Of a DNA stretch of 9,029 nt, positions 1-6,291 are shown piece after piece. The DNA is taken from assembly GCA_016198805.1 (NCBI GenBank), contig JACQHU010000086.1, positions 1-9,029 on the forward strand, written 5' to 3'. This stretch comes from Armatimonadota bacterium (GTDB taxonomy: Bacteria > Sysuimicrobiota > Sysuimicrobiia > Sysuimicrobiales > Humicultoraceae). Position 1 is the first letter of the stretch, and each line of letters opens with the position of its first letter. A program made the translations under genes and the position numbers. The notes beneath the pieces were generated by a model. It was not told the origin of the DNA. It was given only the letters and a program-made list of their open reading frames with translations, and searched no databases.

Positions 1-78
1 CCGGCCGTGAACCCCACGCAGCCGGCACTGCGCCCCGGCAGTTCCACATCCCGCCGGCGCCGCTCGCGGCGGCGCTAG
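1..78 (+). CDS. C-terminal tail of an upstream gene (partial), possibly SecF
   Basis: The first reading frame is open from base 1 and closes at TAG 76-78. It gives 25 residues that are proline-rich at first and end in a run of arginines (RRRRSRRR). The stop lies 9 bases before the GTG of the next gene, as expected for an operon neighbour. A basic, disordered tail is typical of a membrane protein with a cytoplasmic C-terminus. In Bacillota-like genomes secD/secF often precede recJ, so SecF is a reasonable guess, but no SecF motif is visible because only the tail is inside the window. It could also be chance open frame, which is easy to find in high-GC DNA. Confidence 0.4.
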   Translation, partial: PAVNPTQPALRPGSSTSRRRRSRRR

Positions 79-87
79 GGCCGCGCC

Positions 88-372
88 GTGTCCGCGTTCG
101 GCGTCTTCGCCCTGGCCCTGCTGGTCCTGGCGACCGCCTTTGCGCTCTACAATCCCGCCGAGGTGACCGTGCGCTTCCTGGTATGGGAGCTGAAGACCAC
201 CCTGGCGCTGGCGGTCATTGGTGGAGCCGTCGTCGGCGGGTTCCTGGTCCTTGCCAGCAGCGTGATCGGCCAGCAACACCTGCGCGCGCGGCTCCGGGAT
301 CTGCAGGCGCGCGTGCGCGACCTGGAGGCGCGGCTGGCGCAGACGGGCGAACGCCCCGAGGGCCGATCGTAG
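88..372 (+). CDS. LapA-domain (DUF1049) small membrane protein
   Basis: A 94-residue protein with a hydrophobic segment at about residues 3-20, the sequence NPAEVTVRFLVWE (about 22-34) characteristic of LapA/DUF1049 proteins, a second hydrophobic segment at about 39-62, and a charged heptad-like coiled coil at about 64-87 (LRARLRDLQARVRDLEARL). The family is known in Proteobacteria as LapA, which works with LapB in lipopolysaccharide assembly. Outside that group its role is not established, so no LPS function is claimed. The coiled coil probably faces the cytoplasm. The GTG at 88 is the first start after the in-frame TAG at 76. A weak AGGG (77-80) precedes it by 7 bases and overlaps that stop. 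The length is normal for the family. It lies just upstream of recJ. Confidence 0.8.
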   Translation: MSAFGVFALALLVLATAFALYNPAEVTVRFLVWELKTTLALAVIGGAVVGGFLVLASSVIGQQHLRARLRDLQARVRDLEARLAQTGERPEGRS

Positions 373-388
373 GCTGCACCGGCGGTTC

Positions 389-421
389 TCCTGCGGCTCG
401 TCCGCAGGGCACAGGCTGTGC
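389..421 (+). other. Two adjacent hairpins in the lapA-recJ gap
   Basis: CCTGCGG (390-396) and CCGCAGG (402-408) are a perfect 7-bp inverted repeat around the 5-base loop CTCGT, extendable by one T-G pair (389/409). GCACA (409-413) and TGTGC (417-421) form a second, 5-bp repeat around GGC. No T-tract follows either, so this is not a standard intrinsic terminator. It could slow transcription or shield an mRNA end between the two genes. Short GC-rich inverted repeats are also common by chance at this base composition. Confidence 0.35.
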
Positions 422-444
422 GCGCGGCTTCCCCCTGGTAGAGT
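417..444 (+). promoter_or_regulatory. Possible recJ promoter with extended -10
   Basis: TGG-TAGAGT at 436-444 fits an extended -10 (TGn-TATAAT, 4 of 6 in the hexamer). The sequence at the -35 position, TGTGCG (417-422, 16-base spacer), is poor. Initiation would fall near base 451, about 24 bases before the recJ ATG. The evidence is a motif match only; recJ may equally be read through from the upstream genes. Confidence 0.25.
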
Positions 445-474
445 GATGGGCAGGACCATGCGGATCGTGCGCCC

Positions 475-3400
475 ATGGTAGCGCCCCTCTGGCCGCCCGC
501 GGCGCGCTGGCAGGTGGCGCCGGCCGACCCGGTCGGTCAGCGCGCCCTGATCGACGCCCTGGGGGTCTCCGCCGTCGCGGCCCAGGTGCTCATCAACCGC
601 GGCCTGCGCTCACCGGCCGCCGCCGCGGCGTTCCTGGCGCCTGGCCTCGACCGGTTCTCCGATCCGTTCACGCTCGAAGACATGGACCGGGCCGTCGATC
701 GTCTGGCCCGGGCGGTGCGCGAGCAAGCGCCGATCGTGATCTACGGCGACTACGACGCCGACGGCATCACCGCCACGGCGATGCTGGTCCGGGCGCTGCG
801 CGATCTGGGCGCGGTGGTCGACTTCTTTATCCCGGACCGGCGGACGGAAGGGTACGGCCTGCGGCCGGAGGCCGTTGTGGCGCTGGCCTCGCAGGGCGCA
901 CGCGTGGTGGTGGCCGCCGACTGTGGGGTGACGGCGACAGACGCGGCCGAGGCGGCGCAGGCCGCCGGCGTCGATCTCGTCATCCTGGACCACCATGAGC
1001 CGCTGGATGTGCTGCCGCACGCCGCGGCACTCGTGGACCCGAAGCGCCAGGACCCACCCCCGGCGGGAGACTTTTGCGCGGCCGGTCTCGCCTACCAGGC
1101 CTGCCGCGCGCTCTACGAGGCGATGGGCGGCCGCCAGGCGCCCGATGACCTTCTGGGCCTTGCCGCGCTCGGCACCGTCGCGGACGTCGTGGTCCTGCTT
1201 GGAGACAACCGCATCCTGGTCGCCGTGGGTCTGGACCAGCTGGCCAGGACCGGAATCGCCGGCATCGAGGCGCTCGCGGCAATCGCGGGCCTGCGGCCGC
1301 CGCTGCGGACAAGAGACCTCTCGCATGGGCTGGCCCCCCGGCTGAATGCCGCGGGACGGCTGGCCCACGCCCGGGCCGCCGTGCGCCTCCTGCTGACCGA
1401 TGATCCGGCTGAGGCCCGCGAGCTGGCCGAAGCGCTCGACCGGCTGAACCAGGAGCGCCGGGCCCTCTGCGATACGGTGCTGGCCGATTGCATAGCCGAG
1501 ATCGAGCAGGCCGGGCTCGACCGGCACCCGGCGATGGTGCTGGCGCGCTCCGGATGGCACCCGGGGGTGATCGGCATCGTGGCATCGCAACTGGTGGAAC
1601 GGTACTACCGCCCCACCGTGCTCATCGCGCTAGAGGATGGCGTGGGCCGCGGCTCGGCGCGAAGCATCGGCCCGTTCCACCTGGTCGAGGCGCTGCATGC
1701 GGCGGCCGGACGCCTGCTCGCCTACGGCGGGCACGCCATGGCCGCCGGATTGACGGTGGCAGCCGACGCCGTCCCGCAGTTTACCGAGACGTTCGTCCAG
1801 GTGGCCCGGGAGCGGCTGCGCCCCGAGGACCTCCAGCCGGTGACCATCATCGATGCCGAGGTGCCGTTGGAGGCCCTCACGCCGCCGCTGGCGGCAGAAC
1901 TGGAGCGGCTCGCGCCGCACGGCAACGGGAATCCCGAACCCGTCCTGATGACACACGGGCTGCGCGTGGTAGGCACCAGGCTGGTCGGCGACGGGACGCA
2001 CCTCAGGCTTGTGGTCAGCGACGGCGTCCGGACCGTCGAAGGGATCGCCTTCCGCCACGGTGACCGGGCAGAACTGCTGGCGTTCACGCAGGCGCGCATT
2101 GATCTCGCATATACCGTGGAGATCAACCGCTGGCGTGACGCAGAGGACCTGCAGGTGGTCGTGACCGATCTGCAGACCCCCGGCGTCGACCTGGAAGCGG
2201 TGGCGACCGACACCGGAGCGGTCCTGGACCGGCTCTTCAGCCGCGCGCAGGACTACCTGGGCCCGCGGCGCCGCGAGGTCGAAGAGGCCGATGCCTTCTA
2301 TACGAAGGTCGTCGGCGTGACCTTCGAGGGCCGCCAGGCGCTGCTGCCGGCCGTGCGTCCGGGGATGCGGCTGCCGCTGGCGCGCGATCCGCAGAATCCC
2401 CGCGATCCCCACGCGATCAAGGTCCTGCTGCCCGATGGGCGGCAGGTGGGATTCCTCCGCGCGGCTCTGGCCGCCCGGCTCGCGCCGGCCGTCGACGCCG
2501 GCGCCCGGTACGCGGCGACGGCCACTGCGGTCACCGGCGGCGGTGATCGGGCGTGGGGCCTCAACATCCTCATCGAGCGCGAGGCTCCCTGGGCACGTGA
2601 AGAGGCAGAGTCCTCGGATTTCAAGGCGCGGTGGCCCGCCGGTCCGGGCTTCGCCGAGCGGATGGCCTCGGCGCTGTGCCGCGGGCGTCCACCATCGCCG
2701 GCACCACGCACCATCGTCGACCGGCTGCTGGCCGGACATCGGGTGGTGGCGCGGATCGGTCCCGGCCGCGGGCTGCTGCCCGGCGCAATCATGGCCGCGA
2801 CGGCCCTGCTCGCGCAGGGCGCCCGTCCCGTCCTGGTGGTCCTGCCGCGCGCCGGCGTTGTTGATGCCTGGCACGATCTGGCCGGACCCTGGTTGCGTGA
2901 ACTCGGCATGCGCACCGGAGCCGTCCACGCAGGGCTGGCCGCATCCGCGGCCGGCCGCATCGCCGATGCGCTCAGCCGCGGCACTCTCGATGTGCTCTTT
3001 GCCTCGGAACTCTGGGTGGATCAGGCCTTGCCGGAGGCAGGCGCTGTCGTGGTCGTGGGCGATCACCTGACGGCGCCGGAGGAGATGGGCCGGGTCCTCG
3101 AGCGCCATGGGGAGTCGGTCAGACTCATCGCAGGTCCGGTTGCCGCGCCTCTGCTGTCCGACCTTGTGCGCCGCTTCGCCAGAGAGAGCCTGGTGACGGA
3201 TTCAGCCCCCCGGGACAACCTGCGCGTGGTCGACCGCCGCGGCCGGGCCGGCGCCCCCGACATCCAGATCGGTCAGGGGCGCCCCGAAAAAACCCTGATG
3301 CTGGCGCCAGGCGAGGAGGACTGCGTGGTCGCGGCCCGGAGCCTTCGGGACCGGTATCCCGAGGCCGCCTCCCGCATCGCGTACTACCACGCCGGCCTTC

Positions 3401-3993
3401 CCATTCCACTCCGGCGGGTGCTGGAAGATCTGTTCGCTGCAGGCCGGATTACCGTCCTGGTCGCGGGGTGCCATCTGTCCGATCCGGCGATCCCTCCCGA
3501 CGTGGCGAGGGTCGCGGCATTTGGCCTCCATCCCGACAGGCTCCTGGCCTCGGAGGAACTTGCTGCGGCCGGGTTTGGCGGTCGGACCGCCGTGATCGAA
3601 CTGGCCTACGGCCCTGAGGCGTTCCTGGCCTCAGAGGCAGACCTGGACGCCCGCTTTCCGTCGCGTCACCTGCTGGTGAAGTGCTACCGCGCGCTTGTGG
3701 CGTATGGTCGTGCCTGGACGCGCTCCGAGGACGGAGCCGACCAGCCCCGGTGGGCGCTGCCGCCCGCGGTGCTGGACGCGTCGCTGGAGGTGCTGGAAGA
3801 GGCGGGCGTGGTGGCCCGCGAAGGGACCGGGAAGTCGGCCCGGTACTCGCTGGCGGGCTTGGACAGCCGCGTAGACCTGCGGCGCTCATTGCGGTACCGT
3901 GAAGGTGAGCGGGCCCGCGCCGCCCTGGCCGATCTCCGGGCGTGGGCGATGGGGCCCGCGTCGCGCATCCTGGCCGATCTGGCCGGCGGTTAG
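475..3993 (+). CDS. recJ: RecJ 5'-3' ssDNA exonuclease with HIRAN and degenerate RecQ-like helicase extension
   Basis: RecJ degrades single-stranded DNA 5' to 3' in recombinational, mismatch and base-excision repair. The nuclease core is complete: DHH motifs GDYDADG (91-97), ADCG (148-151), DHH (172-174) and GTVAD (233-237); DHHA1 motifs HPGVIG (362-367), RGSARS (392-397) and GGHAMAAG (418-425); then an OB fold from PHGNGNPEP (481-489) to about 570. Ordinary RecJ is about 570-800 residues; this one has 1172. A HIRAN domain follows (about 607-690; RDPQNPRDPHAIKV 637-650, VGFL 658-661). Residues about 745-1050 resemble RecQ helicase lobes, but the ATPase motifs are not recognisable: PGRGLL replaces the Walker A Gly-Lys-Ser, and VGDH replaces DEAH. 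A winged-helix-like segment (about 1063-1130) and a helical tail end the protein. ATG 475 is the only start after the in-frame TAG 439; its Shine-Dalgarno is weak. The core call is very secure; the helicase-relic reading is inference. Confidence 0.97.
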   Translation: MVAPLWPPAARWQVAPADPVGQRALIDALGVSAVAAQVLINRGLRSPAAAAAFLAPGLDRFSDPFTLEDMDRAVDRLARAVREQAPIVIYGDYDADGITATAMLVRALRDLGAVVDFFIPDRRTEGYGLRPEAVVALASQGARVVVAADCGVTATDAAEAAQAAGVDLVILDHHEPLDVLPHAAALVDPKRQDPPPAGDFCAAGLAYQACRALYEAMGGRQAPDDLLGLAALGTVADVVVLLGDNRILVAVGLDQLARTGIAGIEALAAIAGLRPPLRTRDLSHGLAPRLNAAGRLAHARAAVRLLLTDDPAEARELAEALDRLNQERRALCDTVLADCIAEIEQAGLDRHPAMVLARSGWHPGVIGIVASQLVERYYRPTVLIALEDGVGRGSARSIGPFHLVEALHAAAGRLLAYGGHAMAAGLTVAADAVPQFTETFVQVARERLRPEDLQPVTIIDAEVPLEALTPPLAAELERLAPHGNGNPEPVLMTHGLRVVGTRLVGDGTHLRLVVSDGVRTVEGIAFRHGDRAELLAFTQARIDLAYTVEINRWRDAEDLQVVVTDLQTPGVDLEAVATDTGAVLDRLFSRAQDYLGPRRREVEEADAFYTKVVGVTFEGRQALLPAVRPGMRLPLARDPQNPRDPHAIKVLLPDGRQVGFLRAALAARLAPAVDAGARYAATATAVTGGGDRAWGLNILIEREAPWAREEAESSDFKARWPAGPGFAERMASALCRGRPPSPAPRTIVDRLLAGHRVVARIGPGRGLLPGAIMAATALLAQGARPVLVVLPRAGVVDAWHDLAGPWLRELGMRTGAVHAGLAASAAGRIADALSRGTLDVLFASELWVDQALPEAGAVVVVGDHLTAPEEMGRVLERHGESVRLIAGPVAAPLLSDLVRRFARESLVTDSAPRDNLRVVDRRGRAGAPDIQIGQGRPEKTLMLAPGEEDCVVAARSLRDRYPEAASRIAYYHAGLPIPLRRVLEDLFAAGRITVLVAGCHLSDPAIPPDVARVAAFGLHPDRLLASEELAAAGFGGRTAVIELAYGPEAFLASEADLDARFPSRHLLVKCYRALVAYGRAWTRSEDGADQPRWALPPAVLDASLEVLEEAGVVAREGTGKSARYSLAGLDSRVDLRRSLRYREGERARAALADLRAWAMGPASRILADLAGG

Positions 3994-4005
3994 CGGCGGC
4001 AGGGC

Positions 4006-4033
4006 TGGACAGAATGGGCACGAACCCTATACG
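4006..4033 (+). promoter_or_regulatory. Candidate rel promoter
   Basis: TGGACA (4006-4011, 5 of 6 to TTGACA) and TATACG (4028-4033, 4 of 6 to TATAAT) lie 16 bases apart in the 66-base gap after recJ. The -10 sits in a small AT-richer patch that stands out in this GC-rich DNA. Initiation near 4040 would leave a leader of about 20 bases containing the rel Shine-Dalgarno. The -10 lacks the conserved final T, which lowers confidence. Confidence 0.4.
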
Positions 4034-4046
4034 AATACGGTTTCGA

Positions 4047-4052
4047 CGGAGA
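4047..4052 (+). promoter_or_regulatory. Shine-Dalgarno that decides the rel GTG start
   Basis: CGGAGA (core GGAG 4048-4051) lies 8 bases before the GTG at 4060. There is no in-frame ATG, GTG or TTG between the recJ stop and this codon, so it fixes the rel start. Confidence 0.65.
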
Positions 4053-4059
4053 CGGCCCG

Positions 4060-6264
4060 GTGAAGTGGCTCGACCTGCTCCGACAACCGAGCAGCTTCCA
4101 GGACCTTCCCCCTGAGGTCCAGGGTCTGATTGCGACCCTGCGGCAGAACTTTCCCAAGGCTGATCTGGACCTGGTGCGGGAGGCGTACCTGGCCGCCGCG
4201 CGCGCGCATGAAGGCCAGACTCGCGCGTCGGGGGAGCCCTACGTCATGCACGCGGTGGCCGTGGCAACGATCCTGGCCGGATTACACCTCGACCCGACCA
4301 CGGTGGCCGCGGCGCTGTTGCACGATGTCCTAGAGGACACCGGGGTCGAGCACGCGGAGCTGCAGGAACGGTTCGGCCAGGAGATCGGCACCCTGGTCGA
4401 CGGCGTCACCAAACTGGGCAAGATCGAGTGGCAGAGCCGGGAGGAACGTCAGGCGGAGAGCCTGCGCAAGATGTTCCTGGCCATGGCCAACGACATCCGC
4501 ATCGTGCTCATCAAACTCGCCGACCGGCTGCATAACATGCGGACCATCGCGCCGCTGCCGGAGTGGAAGCGCCGGCGCACCGCGCAGGAGACGCTGGACA
4601 TCTACGCCCCGCTGGCCGAGCGCCTGGGCATCGGCAGCCTCCAGAAGGAACTCGAGGACCTGGCGTTCCAGGAACTGGAACCGGAAACCTTTGGTGAGAT
4701 CACGCGGGAACTGGCGCAGGCGGAGAGCGCTCGGCAGATCCTGGTGGAGCGGGTCTGCGAGGCGCTCCACCGCGAGGTGCAGCGGGCCGGCATCAAGATC
4801 GATCCCAGGCACATCACCGGCCGGCCGAAGCACATCTACAGCATCTGGCGAAAGCTCCAGCGGCCAAAGTACGCGGGCCACCCCATCGCCCGCATCTACG
4901 ACCGGCTGGGCGTTCGGGTGCTGCTCGAGGATGTGAAGGACTGCTACGCGGCGCTGGGCGTGATCCACTCCCTGTGGAAGCCGATTCCCGGCGAGTTCGA
5001 CGACTACATCGCTAACCCCAAGACCACCGGCTACCAGTCGTTGCACACGGCGGTCATCTACGAAGGGGAGCCGCTGGAGATCCAGATCCGGACTCACCAG
5101 ATGCACCACGAGGCGGAGCACGGCATCGCCGCGCATTGGAAGTACAAGAAAGGCACGGCGCAGGAGCGGGAAGTCGACCGCAAGCTGGCCTGGCTGCGAC
5201 AACTGCTGGAGTGGCAGCAGGACCTGGCGGACGCGCGGGAGTTCGTCCAGTCGGTCCGGCTGGACTTGTTCCAGAACGAGGTCTTCGTGTTCACCCCCAA
5301 GGGCGATGTCATCGACCTGCCGGCCGGCGCCACCCCCATCGACTTCGCCTACCGGATCCACACCGATGTCGGGCATCACTGCGTCGGCGCCAAGGTCAAC
5401 GGCCGGCTGATCCCGCTGTCACACAAGTTGCAGACGGGCGACATCGTGGAGATCGTGACCAACAAGTCCAGCCCCGGTCCCAGCCGCGACTGGCTGGCCT
5501 TCGTGGCCACTACGAACGCCCGGTCGAAGATCAAGCAATGGTTCAAGAAGGAACGGCATCAGGAGAACGTGGCGCGCGGCCGCGAGATGCTCGAGCACCA
5601 GCTCCGGCGCACCGGCGCCGTCGCGGCCTCCATGAAGCCGGAGCGCCTGAAGGACGTGGCGCAGAAGTTCGGCATGCCGTCGGAGGAGGAACTCCTCGCC
5701 GCGGTCGGCAACGGCGATCTCTCGCTGCTTCAGGTGGCTCAGGCCCTCCGGGGCGAGGAAGCGCCGGCGCAGGAAGAGGCGGCGCCCGCCCCGCCCCCGG
5801 CGCCGGCCGGCGTCCCCCACGGTGTGCGCGTCCGCGGGGTGGACAACGTGCTGATGCACTTCGCCCGGTGCTGCACGCCGCTGCCCGGCGACCGTGTGGT
5901 CGGCTACATCACGCGCGGCAGGGGCGTGACGATCCACCGGAGCGATTGTCCCAACATCGCCTTCCTGCGCAACCATCCCGAGCGCCTGCTGGAGGTGGAG
6001 TGGGAGACCACCCAGGAGGGGCCCTATCAGGTGGAAGTTGAGGTCGAGGCCTTTGACCGGGTGGGTCTGCTCAGCGACATCACCGCGGCCATTGCCGAGA
6101 CCAAGACCAACATTCTGTCGGCCAACTCGAGGGTGCGCAAGGACAAGGTGGCCGTGACCAACGTCGTGCTGGACATCCGCAACATGGGGCAGCTCCACGC
6201 CGTGATGCGGAAGATCGAGAAAGTGCCGCAGGTCTTCAGCGTCGCCCGGGTGGTGCACACCTAG
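4060..6264 (+). CDS. relA: RelA/SpoT-family (p)ppGpp synthetase/hydrolase
   Basis: Long RSH enzyme of 734 residues, the usual length, making and breaking (p)ppGpp in the stringent response. The HD hydrolase site looks intact: R55 and H64 in the HEGQTR...MHA region, HD 88-89, ED 92-93, and D155/N159 in LADRLHN. The synthetase domain carries GRPKHIYSIW (254-263), D281 in IYDRLGVRV, EFDDYI (312-317), GYQSLHT (324-330) and E340 in EIQIRT. Then come a TGS domain (about 408-470), a helical domain, an Ala/Pro/Glu-rich linker (about 566-586), a Cys-containing domain (C604, C605, C630) and a C-terminal ACT domain (about 651-734), which sense the ribosome and uncharged tRNA. Both active sites appear competent, so it is probably bifunctional. 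EFDD occupies the place where typical bifunctional Rel enzymes have RxKD. It lies 66 bases after recJ and probably leads the downstream PLP genes and dtd. Confidence 0.97.
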   Translation: MKWLDLLRQPSSFQDLPPEVQGLIATLRQNFPKADLDLVREAYLAAARAHEGQTRASGEPYVMHAVAVATILAGLHLDPTTVAAALLHDVLEDTGVEHAELQERFGQEIGTLVDGVTKLGKIEWQSREERQAESLRKMFLAMANDIRIVLIKLADRLHNMRTIAPLPEWKRRRTAQETLDIYAPLAERLGIGSLQKELEDLAFQELEPETFGEITRELAQAESARQILVERVCEALHREVQRAGIKIDPRHITGRPKHIYSIWRKLQRPKYAGHPIARIYDRLGVRVLLEDVKDCYAALGVIHSLWKPIPGEFDDYIANPKTTGYQSLHTAVIYEGEPLEIQIRTHQMHHEAEHGIAAHWKYKKGTAQEREVDRKLAWLRQLLEWQQDLADAREFVQSVRLDLFQNEVFVFTPKGDVIDLPAGATPIDFAYRIHTDVGHHCVGAKVNGRLIPLSHKLQTGDIVEIVTNKSSPGPSRDWLAFVATTNARSKIKQWFKKERHQENVARGREMLEHQLRRTGAVAASMKPERLKDVAQKFGMPSEEELLAAVGNGDLSLLQVAQALRGEEAPAQEEAAPAPPPAPAGVPHGVRVRGVDNVLMHFARCCTPLPGDRVVGYITRGRGVTIHRSDCPNIAFLRNHPERLLEVEWETTQEGPYQVEVEVEAFDRVGLLSDITAAIAETKTNILSANSRVRKDKVAVTNVVLDIRNMGQLHAVMRKIEKVPQVFSVARVVHT

Positions 6265-6280
6265 GGCACAGGCCATCCTC

Positions 6281-6287
6281 GGAGGGG
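6281..6287 (+). promoter_or_regulatory. Strong Shine-Dalgarno of the class I aminotransferase
   Basis: GGAGGGG contains a full GGAGG core (6281-6285), 6 bases before the GTG at 6292. It supports the GTG as the true start and efficient translation of this gene within the rel transcript. Confidence 0.8.
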
Positions 6288-6291
6288 ATCA

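Noticed and set aside
390..408. Intrinsic terminator after the lapA-type gene
   Set aside because: The stem is only 7-8 bp and is followed by GCACAGG, not a T-rich tract.
1630..3108. A 492-residue open frame on the minus strand inside recJ
   Set aside because: It is a mirror of the highly GC-biased recJ coding frame. Its translation is low in hydrophobic order, rich in Arg/Gly/His/Gln, and matches no domain I recognise, whereas the plus-strand frame carries domain motifs throughout.
3543..3640. Short repeated sequence around CCTGGCCTC with the encoded LASE repeated
   Set aside because: Only about 10 bases are shared between 3541-3560 and 3624-3643, in GC-rich coding DNA with common codons. 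No tandem or mobile structure is present.
2250..3993. Possibility that the long recJ is two genes or a frameshifted fusion
   Set aside because: The frame is continuous, with no internal Shine-Dalgarno-plus-start that I could support at the RecJ/HIRAN border. The HIRAN and helicase-like parts are in frame with conserved-looking domain order.
4330..5379. A 349-residue minus-strand open frame opposite rel
   Set aside because: Shadow of the rel coding frame. The Rel HD and synthetase motifs lie in the opposite strand over the same bases.
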